A DNA stretch of 32,156 bases from Phoronis australis (lineage: Eukaryota > Phoronida > Phoronidae): contig NMRA01000259.1 in the NCBI GenBank assembly GCA_002633005.1, positions 64,001 through 96,156 of the forward strand, given 5' to 3'. This document shows, in pieces, positions 14,101-23,260 of the stretch (positions within the stretch are counted from its first letter, which is position 1; every line of letters begins with the position of its first letter). The translations under genes and the position numbers were made by a program. The notes beneath the pieces were generated by a model. The model was not told the origin of the DNA. It worked only from the letters and a program-made list of their open reading frames with translations, and did no database searches.

Positions 14101-17100
14101 AACTGTCATCACCATTGTGAGGTAATCTACTCAAACAATCGGCTAAACCAATTGTAGTACCTTTTTGTACACCAAATTGAATGAGTATTCCTATTGGAGA
14201 CATGCCTATTGGCTTCTTAAACACACATTCTAAGGGCTTGTGGTCTGATTCAATTGTGACTTCAGGCATATCGTAAATCTACTTGTGAAATCGAATGCAC
14301 CCAAAACATACAGCTAACATCTCTTTCTCTATTTGAGCATGTCGCTGTTCTGTGGGTGTTAGCGCCCTAGAGGCATAAGCAACAACGTCATCATCCTGAA
14401 TCACTGCTGTACCTAATCGCTTGGTGCTGGCGTCAACACTTAGTGTGATTAGTTTGTTGACATCTAAGTATTTTAATACAGGGGTGTTACACAAAGCTTC
14501 GTTAATACTTGAAAAAGCTTCCGATTTTGCTGCGCCCTACTTCCAAGAGCCTGCATTTTTCGTTTCTCGCAATGGAGCACTCAATTGACTCAAGTCTGGG
14601 ATAAATTTAGACACATATGCAATCATTCCCAACGCTGACTGCAGTTCTTGTTCATTGATTGGTTCTGGCATATTAACAATAGCCTGAATTCTCTCTTGGG
14701 ATGGTTTTACACCATCAGCGGTCAAAACATGACCCACGTAACTAACTTGGGGTTGATTAATCTTAGTCTTATTTAGATTCAATTTTAACCCTTGTTTTCT
14801 GGCTATCTCAAGTACAGCTGTGAGCCGTTCGTCATGCTCTTGAGATGTTTGCCGTGAATTAGAATATCATCCATCACAATTTCTACTCCCGAAATATGAC
14901 CAAACATACTTTGCATAGCCCTTTGATAACTTTGTGGCGAACTTTTCAAGCCCATTGTCATTCTAAGATGCCTGTATCGCGCAAATGGAGTATTAAATGC
15001 TGTATAGTAAGAACTTTGCTCACTCAGCCTGATTTGGCAATAACCCATGTTTGCATCAAGTACACTGAAAATTTTACTCCCATGTAATCTGGTTACAATA
15101 TCATCAATTGAACTCATCGGGTGAGGTTCACGCAAAATAGCCTAATTTAAGCTCGAGGGATCAATGCACAACCTGACTCTATTATTGCGTTTTCAAACAC
15201 ATACTAACGGAGACACCCAAGGTGCTGGCTCAGTGATTTTAGCTATAATACCACACCTTTCTAAATGGTCTAATTCCACTATTACCTGCTCTCTGATAGC
15301 AGCGGGAACTGGTCTGGGAGGGTGAACTCCTGGTGGTATAGACGAATCTACTTGAATATCGCATTCCCCTGGAATACACCCAATTGTTTCTTCAAATACA
15401 TGACTGTACTTTCTTAGAAAACTGTCGTAATTTGCATTTTGCTTCTGAGAGTCAACTTCAAATACTCTCTGGACCACATTTAATTTCACATTGTCGTCAC
15501 GACCTAATAAATCTACTTGTTTTTTGTTGTTCAGTACAAGAAACTCTAGCATATGTCTTTCCTTCTTATAAACAGCTGCCAGTACAATTTTACTATACAT
15601 TTTCTGTGGTTTGCCATGAATACCATTTATCATAACATTGCTGTGTTTCAACAAGTGTTCCCTACCTAACTTTCTGAGTGTAGCTAGTGACAATACGTTG
15701 CAACCTGCAAACGTATCAATTGCTAAGGAAAAGTTTGACTTACCAACTTGTACTGTGACATTCCAATCATCAGAATTTGTACATGCATAATTTGAATTGA
15801 TACCGAACACATCTTTAATATTACATTGTTCCATCATATTTGCCACTTCGTCTTCCTCTGTTCTGTGTACATTTGTCTGTCCTCAGTAATTCCGACCACG
15901 ATTGCCTCTGTAACGCCCTCTAGATTGTCCTCTTCTCTGTTGGTGATGATGGTTTTGCTGTCGTAGCGATTTCTGCCAGGATGTCTGTTGTGCTTTGCAA
16001 ATTTTCGAATTCGCAAAATGGCCGGAATTGTCGCAAGCGTGACATGTTTTGCCTCTGGCAGGACAGTTGTCTTCGTAATGCGTTCTCCTGCATTTTTGTG
16101 CCTTGTGTGACACACATTGTTGAAAGGTTTTTAGATGCTGTTGAGACAGTTCACTTGCACAACTTTTAATGACATTTTCCCAACGGTAGTCATTTACTTC
16201 TAAGTCTAGAAGTTTCAACTTGATGTGACTGTCGTAGACACCATTGATGATTCTGTCACAAATAAATGTGTCTTCAATATCACCATAGTCACATCCCTTT
16301 GCGCGATGCTTCATATCGGCAACAAAAGCCATAAGCGACTCACCGGCCTTTTGGTTGCGTTCCAAAAATGCTTGTCTGCGAATATTTCGGTACTTCATGT
16401 GGCCATAGTATCCATAAAAACGTTTCAGTACCACGTCTAAATTATACCTGTCTTCCGGCGACAAATCAAATGTATTGAACAGTTTGACACCATCTGCCCC
16501 AAGGAGATGAAGTAAAATGTTAACTTTCTGTTTACCTGACGCATCCTCGAGTCCGCTTGCGATCAGGTAAATGTCAAATCGTTGTCGTCACTGGCTCCAA
16601 CTTTCTCTTGTTTTGTCAGCCTCTAGCTGTACAAACGGTTCCGGGTGGCTCAAGTCTAGCTTAGCAGCCATTGTTTAGAACATTAAGTAACAACTGAACA
16701 AAAAATCGCCAACTCCCGACACCATGTAATGGCTTGTGGAGAGAGGAGTGAAGAAGACGTCTTTACTTGAACACTACATTATTGAGAACTGACTAACTAC
16801 TGTACTACAACATGTTTTTGCAATACACAAGACCACATGGATATGAGTCACATTAAACTGTTTGGCAAGACTTATATAATAACCATTCTAACTAATTGTG
16901 TCATATAAGGTAAGTGTAGTTCCAACGAATTCGGTGATATTTCGATTGACGGGAGGTGATGAACGACTTGGTCAGTTCTTTCACTATGAGATTAGTTAAT
17001 GTGGCGTCTCTTGACCACATCCCGGTGATGATTGATATGAAACGCCTCAAAGGGAACATGGAACACCTCGGGTATATTCGTAGTGCAAGTTGAGGAGTAT

Positions 17101-19827
17101 CACTGAAAACTGGTGACGACCTTCGATGGGACGCTGAAAGTTATGGCGGTTGCACCAGCGCGGTGCACCCTCACGTTTCCGGCTTCCCTGACGACGCCCA
17201 ATCATTCCTCTTCCCAGTCGTGACTCCGAAACTTGGCCAATTCCTTCCCGATCGTACAGATTTGCCCTATATAGTGCTCCCGAGTGTAGCCAAGGAAAAT
17301 CTGCTCTTCTTAGAAATGCAAGAAATGGTGAAATATTACGAACTAATATGGCTTTTTCTTGTAAAGGACTCGCTAGAAATAACCCTGTGAAAAACGGCCC
17401 AGGGTCAGTTTTAAAGGTTAACAGCGATGAAAACCTCCCTGGCGGAAAGTTTTCACTTGGTCGAATTTATCTGTTGTCAGTCTATTTGTCACTCGACACA
17501 CCGTGACTTGCCTTTGCACTAACCTGAACTCTTTAGCCAGCTGTAAACTCGTGAATTGTGGTTAAAGGCGAAGGCAACCTTTTCCATGTCATTTCTAGCA
17601 AAAATAAGGTTCGTTGATTATCCTAGACATATTTTTCACTTAATTACACATTTTCGTAATTTGGTTGATTACTCTCCATCTACTCCGGAAGTGACGTTTT
17701 GGGAGGCAAGAATTTCGCGCCAATTTCTTTTCATATAGTCTGACTGTGAGAGCTGTCGAGTCAGTCATTGTTCTGCCTCAGTTGTGATAAGTTCGATCGT
17801 CGTTTGCTTTGTTTACGACTCAGTCAACATGCCACACATTTGCTGCGTAACGGGATGCACTCATTATTGTTTCACGCGCGCCTTCGGAGTACCTTTGCAT
17901 CGCTTTCCGAAAGATGACACACTTCCCCGTCTTGGCTGGTTGGTGTGAAGAACGCAGTGTTACCCGTCCACGCAACGTAGAAAGCAGTGGAGGGTTACTG
18001 AGTGTGTGGCATGGATTTTCTGACGCCAGATTACGAGAAAGATATGTACGCTGAATTGATGAAGGTCCCTGCGAAACAGCAACTGAACAAGGGTGCCATA
18101 CCGTCGATGTTTATTCCCAGCAGTGCCCCGTCGCCACCCTCGAGAAGTGCGTTTTTGAAGCTAGAAGCCTCGCGAGTTGTGGTCACTACAGTGACTGGAG
18201 GCACTTCATCTACTGTCATCCGTGACTCCGAACGTACCACAGAGCGTGCAATTCCGGAAACTAGCAGTGATTCGCTATGTGCTGTTGTCTCTAGCCTGTA
18301 AGCAGCCCTGCAGGGATGTTGAGTAGTGGGAGTGAAAACAGGCCCAGTTCGACACCCAGTGAAGAGGACAGTTCGTCGTCCAATGAACAGATCGGTGAGC
18401 CAAACGTTGATAAGTTTATTGTGGACTTGTCTAAAGTGTTGGAGCTATTTAAAAGGTGCCAGGTGTGTGACGAGGGAGTCACACGGCTGGATGTAAGCCG
18501 TTTGGGTGCACAGGTCACCATCCAGTGGTAACAGCATAGACATTCCATTGAGGTCGGTACAACAATGCACAAATTGCATTTGCACCAAGACATCCCACCA
18601 CGTCTGTCCTCAGTCTCTGCCTCATCTCTCTCAACAGCTGTCTGTATTCTACCTTACTATACTCGGGCTCAAACATATATCCACCCACTGCTACTACAAG
18701 CTAAAAAATTCCCAAATCCAATGTAACTGAGTTCTCTAACAACCTAGCTTGTCGTAGAATACTTGTCGATGGGAAGTGGTGACAACAGTTTTAGGAAACC
18801 AGCACGAAAACAACAGTAGCACAGATCCTCACAGTAACTCGAACGCACTAGAAACGAAATGGCGGGAAATTCTTAACCCGCTAAACGTCACTTCCGGAGT
18901 AGTGAACGACTAATTAATAAAATTACGTGAAGCCGTAATTAACTGAAGCATATGTTTGGGATAATCAACGAACCGTATTTTTATTAAAAATGATATGAAA
19001 AAGGGTTGCCTTACCCTTTAAGTCTTACGCACCTTTGAATCCAACTTGCTGCTAAGCCGCGTCTTGTAAGCACCCGCCATTACGTTTTGTCGAAAGTATG
19101 CGATGTCGCTGAGTTCCAAATTAAGGAGGTTCTTCAATAAAATGAGTCCTTCATCGAAATATTCTGCAATTATCACCAAGTCAAACCTGTCGATAATTTG
19201 TTTTATTTTAGAATTTATTTTTGCCGTGTCGTTCCTGTGTTTGTAGTCTAGGCCGAAGTCAAATAGCATGGGATTACGTAAAGGAATTAGCGAGGTGCAA
19301 TTTTTGTTTTGAATTGCCTCCTTGCTGGACATCAAAAATGCCTGAAACCATGTGGCGTTGCAAATTTGTCTAGCAGACGTCCCGTAGAAATCAAAAAATG
19401 ACTTGGTTACCCTCACGGGATCTCTGACTATGGTGACGTAAGTCGTTCTTCGTTTGGGGAAGATTGTTTCCATCATGAGCACATTGAAGCGCGTGTGATG
19501 TAACAAAATGTCGAAGTGGTTGTCTCCGTTCCCCAGAGGTTCGATCATGTTCGCTGTTAACGTGAATCCAAAGTTGTACATATTGCGCGGACTTGCAAAA
19601 CGCAAGTTGCGTGTTTGGCCATATCTGAAGAAAATATTTTGAAGTGTACAGCTTGCCGTTTTATGTGTCTTCAAGAACATAACTGCTCGCTTTTCGCCGC
19701 CATGTCTGTCATCTGGGTTGGGTTTTCGTACATATAAAACAAGAAAAAAGACTATCAGGTCTGCTAAAACTAAACCAAGTAAATGCTTTTGTTTGAGCCA
19801 TTTCATGGCAACTCTTTTCACGTGCAT
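10752..19827 (-). CDS. Galactose-3-O-sulfotransferase-like protein (Gal3ST family), two coding exons
   Basis: Gal3ST enzymes are Golgi type II membrane proteins that transfer sulfate from PAPS to the 3-OH of galactose on glycolipids or glycans. The CDS joins 19827-19033 and 11108-10752. The donor AAAG|GTGCGT and acceptor TTTCAG|ATT are both phase 0, giving 383 residues against about 400-490 in human members as I recall. Visible are a short basic N-terminus, a membrane anchor (about residues 15-32), the 5'-phosphosulfate loop FLKTHKTAS (51-59), the 3'-phosphate motif TIVRDPVRVTKSFFDFYG (132-149), several N-glycosylation sequons, and a C-terminal domain whose NETCIRLARTEMAYSKF segment resembles the conserved Cys/PEIQY region. 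An in-frame TGA lies just upstream of Met1. The exact acceptor sugar cannot be told. Confidence 0.87.
11606..12039. mobile_element. TA-flanked MITE with palindromic minisatellite core
   Basis: Inverted ends: 15 bp are identical (GGCCCGAAAGTATCA at 11610-11624 and its complement at 12021-12035), and four more terminal bases match imperfectly. TA dinucleotides flank both ends (11604-11605 and 12040-12041), as expected for Tc1/mariner-type insertion. There is no coding capacity. The core is a minisatellite, listed separately. Confidence 0.7.
11791..11985. repeat. About nine 20-25-bp units, each a small imperfect palindrome
   Basis: Successive units have the form TTC-CACCTGG-TGGAA-TAAT or variants (TTCACCTAGTTGAA, TTCCACCTGGCTGGAA, TTGACCCGGGTTGAA). 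Each unit can fold on itself. Weaker units extend left to about 11665. Confidence 0.75.
12510..12739 (-). repeat. 3' LTR of the Ty3 element (230 bp)
   Basis: On the minus strand it begins TGTAATAGTATTGTGG just after the purine tract and ends CCATTACA, giving TGTAAT/ATTACA inverted ends. It aligns with 16725-16924 at roughly 90% identity by eye, with a few small indels, implying an old insertion. Confidence 0.85.
12740..12751 (-). other. Polypurine tract
   Basis: On the minus strand, AAAGAAAATGGG sits directly before the 3' LTR. This is the position of the plus-strand DNA primer and it fixes the LTR boundary. Confidence 0.75.
12752..13198 (-). other. Ty3 element 3' untranslated region
   Basis: About 450 bp between the pol stop and the purine tract. 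It is A/T-rich with no ORF and no trace of an envelope gene. Confidence 0.6.
13199..15882 (-). pseudogene. Broken pol (protease, reverse transcriptase, RNase H, integrase)
   Basis: Minus strand, same frame as gag at the start. A protease-like region follows, whose active-site triplet reads DTF rather than DTG (LAIDTFAGCNVLS). RT follows with FSVLDA (motif A), MGLKSSPQSYQRAM (motif B) and VMDDILI (catalytic DD). Then come RNase H (LSVDAS and a later SDHKPLE) and integrase with an H2C2 zinc site (HQSH...CAAC). Breaks: stops at 15193-15195, 15142-15144, 14537-14539 and 14279-14281, and a one-base deletion near 14840. Most of the integrase core is deleted near 13625: the first catalytic Asp (VACDLQ) is followed almost at once by sequence from after the third catalytic residue, in a shifted frame. 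The RNase H end is also shortened. Confidence 0.88.
15883..16671 (-). pseudogene. gag of the Ty3 element, interrupted
   Basis: Capsid/nucleocapsid precursor that packages element RNA. It starts at ATG 16671-16669. An in-frame TGA at 16590-16588 follows a Trp-Ser-Gln in the N-terminal region. The rest is open to a TGA at 15885-15883. Near the C-terminus are two cysteine clusters resembling CCHC knuckles, with irregular spacing in the second (CHACDNSGHFANSKIC, six residues instead of four before the last Cys), then an Arg/Gly/Gln-rich tail suited to RNA binding. The gag terminal TGA is in frame with pol. Confidence 0.85.
16706..16724 (-). other. Primer binding site, tRNA-Leu-like
   Basis: Directly inside the 5' LTR. 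On the minus strand it starts TGGTGTCGGGAGTTGG. The first seven bases fit the complement of a tRNA-Leu 3' end (…GACACCA), with later mismatches. Use of tRNA-Leu is known for SURL-type elements. The assignment is tentative. Confidence 0.6.
16725..16924 (-). repeat. 5' LTR of the Ty3 element (outer end truncated)
   Basis: Aligns with the 3' LTR from its U5 end (16725) to 16924 but lacks the terminal U3 bases (TGTAATAG end). The next sequence (ACGAATTCGG) is unrelated, so a deletion or rearrangement removed the outer terminus. Confidence 0.8.
16925..17561. other. Intronic sequence between the two transposons
   Basis: No supported gene. An ORF at 17163-17390 has no recognisable product. A GC-richer patch around 17120-17260 stands out slightly from its neighbours. 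Confidence 0.4.
17566..17732 (+). repeat. Left terminal inverted repeat of the Kolobok-type element
   Basis: About 167 bp matching the complement of 18850-19017. Conserved blocks are GGTTCGTTGATTATCC and CTACTCCGGAAGTGACGTTT. Confidence 0.85.
17829..18727 (+). pseudogene. THAP-domain transposase remnant
   Basis: THAP domains are C2CH zinc fingers used by DNA transposases and their host derivatives. The ATG at 17829 opens a THAP start (PHICCVTGC..., HRFPKDD, then W). A frameshift near the TGA at 17946-17948 moves the match to another frame, with further stops around 17978 and at 17999-18001. It then continues as VCGMDF-TPDDY-like (VCGMDFLTPDYEKD), where the expected zinc-ligand His of C-x2-H is Asp. 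A later frame at 18316-18531 has an LFKRCQVC zinc-ribbon-like start and VTIQW, which I recall from proteins of this family. A catalytic core is not recognisable. Confidence 0.72.
18850..19017 (-). repeat. Right terminal inverted repeat of the Kolobok-type element
   Basis: Complementary to 17566-17732. It ends against TTAA at 19018-19021. Confidence 0.85.
19018..19021. other. TTAA target site, 11 bp inside the Gal3ST 5' splice site
   Basis: Right-hand member of the TTAA pair. The Gal3ST donor GT is at 19032-19031, so only GTGCGTAAGAC separates the exon from the transposon. The TAA within it ends the unspliced reading frame, which makes the 5' exon look like a complete 269-codon ORF. Confidence 0.85.
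19033..19827 (-). CDS. Gal3ST-like 5' coding exon (anchor and PAPS-binding half)
   Basis: 265 codons from Met1 (19827-19825) to AAG|GTGCGT. Start choice: an in-frame TGA lies a short way upstream, and residues 15-32 form the single membrane segment expected after a short cytosolic tail. Without splicing the frame would continue only four codons (VRKT) to TAA. Met8 is a possible alternative start. Confidence 0.88.
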
Positions 19828-19983
19828 GGATGTCAGATGCGAAATGCAGATTCATTATCTCTTTACGGATAACGAAAGCATGCGTGCGCATAGTTGAGTA
19901 TAGATTTGGCAGGAATATTTTAAAAATCTAGCATTGCGCGAGGGGTGATTTCGCGATGAATATAATATAGACTTTCCGGCATC

Positions 19984-20139
19984 CAGTGCTGTAGTGGGGC
20001 GTAGGCGCACGTAGGCGCAGCCAACCACCTTTTTGTATTTGAACGTAGCGCCTACGCACCGTAACATTGGTTCAGTGCTCAAGGTGATACGATGGGCTTT
20101 AAGCGGTTACTTACCTCTAATTTTACCACTACAGCACTG
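19984..20139 (-). mobile_element. hAT-like MITE copy D, full length (156 bp)
   Basis: Inverted ends CAGTGCTGTAGTGG and CCACTACAGCACTG, flanked by CCGGCATC (19976-19983) and CCGACATC (20140-20147), an 8-bp duplication with one mismatch. It is in reverse orientation relative to the copy at 9860. It sits about 160 bp upstream of the Gal3ST start codon, so it lies in that gene's promoter or 5' UTR. Confidence 0.8.
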
Positions 20140-20147
20140 CCGACATC

Positions 20148-23100
20148 TCCTTTGCGCAGCTTAACTTGACGGAAGGGGGATCTATATACACACAATGACT
20201 CTCGAGCTCCTTTTTCCTGAAATGAGACGGAACTTGTTATCCCAGAAATGAGTATGCGCTGACGGTTACCCCCAAAACACGAACCTCAAACTCGGATGCA
20301 ATGTGGTCTAGAGAGGCAACTCTCTGAATTATTGAGCGTTACCTTCTGCCAAACATTCAAGCTTCGTGTGCTTAAGTGAGTGGTTATACGCCATTGCATA
20401 CGGAAATCTTTAGTCGAATGATGACATAACGAAATGTTGTTGAGGTTGTACTTTTGTGGGTTATTTAAGTTGCTTTTAGTGTATTGGTAACAGCAACAAC
20501 TCACCACGTTGAAGGTTCACTACTCTAAAGGTTAACTGATCCGAAAATATATGAATTCCAGACTAAGGTGTAATTCTTTACTTCCATGTGCAAAAATACA
20601 CGATACTCCAACATAGGTTCATTGCGGTGTGACAATACCGAAAACAACACTCGGGTACGAATATACTTTGTTCGAGTTTCTTGTGCATGCGAAATTGGAA
20701 TGTAAAACACGCTTTATGAATACCAAAAAATGAGTACTTACTTGCATTTGTAAAGAATATGAAGTAGTAAAATTGATGAATTATTAACCACGATAAATTA
20801 CCTAACCCATGTCAAGATCCCATCATTTCACAAACAGCTTATCCCCTGCACCTCAACCTCATGCCCAGCAACGGAACCACGCGCATCAGTGGCCGGGTCG
20901 AAACTAAATGTAGTAGGCTACCCATTCCTTGCCAGTTCAATCGAGCCCTCAAACCCCTTGGCCATGGACCTGTAAAAAGGGACGTAATAGAATCGTCTGT
21001 TCCATAGATGCCGTGGTCTGCTTTATTTTCCGAAAGAAATTTGCATAATTACTGCTTAACCAGGGGCGGATCCAGGATTTTGAGTTAGGGGGGCCAGGGC
21101 ATATTATTAGCCAGGACATTGCCCGTCAGACATTCGCACCCCAACCTGCCAAATAGAATCTGGGAGAATTTTAAGTTGTGGGCATGCCCCCCTTGCCTCC
21201 CCCCAAATCTGCCAATGTTAACGGAGAAGAAAATAATTCATTCCATTACGAAGAGTGTCTCTCGTCCGCAGTATAGAATCAGTTTCGTAGCCATGACAAA
21301 TCTTAATGGCGTAATATTTGTGGTTGAATTCAATGCACGCTTATCAGAAATTTCCACACCCGTACCCGGGTATCTTGTTTATGTTCTTTTTGTGCATCAT
21401 AAGTTTGTGGTTTTTGTCGTACGTTACTTGCTGTTTTTGAGTGATTAATGTGCTTAATAATTTATTGTACATAACTGTTATAATAGCAATTACTCTAAGG
21501 ACCCGCTTTGCACAGTTTTGACGTTTTTGTTCCGTTGAATCTATTCATTTCAATTCATTTATTTGGATAGAAGCGTTAATTGCATGAGCACATGTGCAAT
21601 GGACACGGGCAGTGATTACATTGTTTTGAACGAACTGAAAATAGGAAACATGGAGTCGACAACTGTCACACGCATCTCAACATTCACACACCAATTCAAT
21701 TATTATTAATGCATTGAAAACAATGCAAACTCTGTTTGGGAAATACTTTGGCTATCATTTGGGAGCGCATAAACCGGCGTTGACGTACTGCGATGGGTAG
21801 TTGCGAAAAACACAGTTGGGACACATCGTTACGAAGACTCAGAAACGCAAAGCAAATCAACTCCGAAGAGCTAATTAAACCTAACGAGAAATTCCTGCCA
21901 ATCTGGTCACGGGAACGCCCAAGTAAACATCTTAATTAGTCCCACAAACATTAATTGTGAACGAAAGCGTTAAGACGGATTCACGATGAAATTTTAGTAC
22001 CTGTAAAGCATATCATCGTAATAAAGAGAACGAGAGAGGAAGAGCACTTGTCTCTGACTACAGCATGTAGTAGATTTCACGTTAATGAACATTATCCATG
22101 AACAGTTAGGGTGCGGCAACAGGCCGCGTTTTCTAGTGCCTAGAATTTATGTAAAGGGCGTTTGTGTGTTTTGGTGCCTGATTTGTGGAATGCGTTGAAA
22201 GGAGTTTTAAGGAAAGTTATTTGATTTGGATTTTAGCCGTGACCTACTTTTGATGCAAAATGGTGGCGGCAGTTTGCTTTCAACCCCTGTCGTCTGTTGT
22301 CTGAGAAACCGGGTGTGACTTCAGGTGGTTGCCAAACAGATCATAATTTCCAGAAAGGCAGCTAGTAAGGGCTGTACTATGACCACATTTTTAGAATCTA
22401 GGGAAAACGGGCATTCTGAATTTGTAGTCACAATTTTTCTAGCACTTGCAGGGAAGTGAAAATTTTGGGACATTATCGGCTATAAAAGGAATTTACCGAG
22501 ATCGGTTTCAGAGCGGAGTGAACCTGGAATGCCTGCAATCAAAAGCTCTTCTGGCGGAGTTGAACACCACTAAATAAATTGCAAAGGATTGTATGCGAAT
22601 GTAAATGGTAATTTCATCGGTCTTGATTTCAGAAAAGATCTCGAAGACGACGACGAGAATTGACGTGACTGTTTCATAGCTCTTGTAAATTTAATAACTT
22701 CGAAACTCCTGTTCCGTCCAGCAATAACCCCAAGCATGCGTTTACAACCGAAGTGTCGTGTTAAAGCTATTCTGAGATTTCGGGAATACGAACAACGCCG
22801 TTAGTGTTTCCATAAATCCATTTTTTGATATTCGTGTTTCAAAGTATTGTGTTGAAGATTTTGGGGCACCATAATACTCTCGAAAACAGACTGTAAAACA
22901 AACTGAATTTAAATTCTACTTTTAAATTTTATCGATTTTATCCTTTATTTTGTGTTACGGAATGGCTATTTTTTGTTTTCTCCATCGAGGCATTTCAATA
23001 CAGTCGAATTATGATACTTAGAAAGAAAAATAATCCGCGCAAAAGCATCCTGGGTTTTAAAAGAATCGCCAGTAGAGATTAAGCTAGGGATAACCAATTT

Positions 23101-23200
23101 TGTTCATAGTGACAATTACTATGGATTCCACGCACATTTTATTAGTATATCGTCGAGTGTAACAAATCGGCACGCGTTGATCACTCAAACAAACAAGTGT
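20148..23200. other. Intergenic region without supported genes
   Basis: Three kilobases of AT-rich sequence. ORFs are short (largest 109 codons at 21119-21448) and unrecognised. The only structure seen is one TE terminus at 21061. I find no tRNA-like or other RNA gene by eye. Confidence 0.5.
21061..21205 (+). mobile_element. Truncated hAT-type MITE end
   Basis: Starts CAGGGGCGGATCCAGGATTT, a terminus I recall as widespread among animal hAT-family MITEs. It is followed by the typical G-run and, near 21180-21205, GGCATGCCCCCCTTGCC. The complementary right end is not found nearby. Confidence 0.5.
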
Positions 23201-23207
23201 TGCGTGG

Positions 23208-23213
23208 TTTATT
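23208..23213 (-). terminator. Polyadenylation signal AATAAA (minus strand)
   Basis: Hexamer about 50 nt after the stop of the 414-codon minus-strand ORF, a normal distance for a short 3' UTR. Confidence 0.6.
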
Positions 23214-23260
23214 ATAAATAAAGAAAAAAGTTTTTCATGGAGGCACTCCATAGTTTTCAG

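Larger units (their letters stand above)
12510..16924 (-). mobile_element. Degenerate Ty3/gypsy LTR retrotransposon (Mag/SURL-like)
   Basis: Two LTRs bracket a gag-protease-RT-RNase H-integrase order on the minus strand, which places it in Ty3/gypsy. In the minus direction there are a 5' LTR (16924-16725), an abutting primer site beginning TGGTGTC, gag (from 16671), pol to 13199, a purine tract and a 3' LTR. No env is seen. Six in-frame stops, at least one frameshift and internal deletions make it inactive. The outer ~30 bp of the 5' LTR is missing, so a target duplication cannot be checked. The subfamily call is from memory of similar gag and pol motifs. Confidence 0.9.
17566..19017 (+). mobile_element. 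Kolobok-type DNA transposon, degenerate (1,452 bp)
   Basis: Flanked by TTAA on both sides (17562-17565 and 19018-19021), with inverted ends of about 167 bp. The outer ends read AGGCGAAGGCAACC and AGGGTAAGGCAACC, and the inner part shares CTACTCCGGAAGTGACGTTT exactly. TTAA target duplications occur in piggyBac and Kolobok elements. The THAP-domain remnant inside fits Kolobok, not piggyBac. The element is too short and too broken to encode an active transposase. Confidence 0.82.
11109..19032 (-). other. Gal3ST intron, about 7.9 kb, mostly transposon
   Basis: Intron of 7,924 bp. A Kolobok-type element (1,452 bp), a Ty3 element (about 4,415 bp) and a TA-flanked MITE (434 bp) make up about 80%. 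Without them it would be about 1.6 kb. The remaining stretches (11109-11605, 12040-12509, 16925-17561) show no coding content I recognise. Confidence 0.75.

Noticed and set aside
17562-17700. Continuation of the Gal3ST C-terminus on the far side of the transposon (minus reading IHEFTAG)
   Set aside because: It looked attractive as a transposon-split exon, but the TTAA carries an in-frame TAA, the likeness ends after seven residues, and the spliced exon at 11108 gives a far better and complete match.
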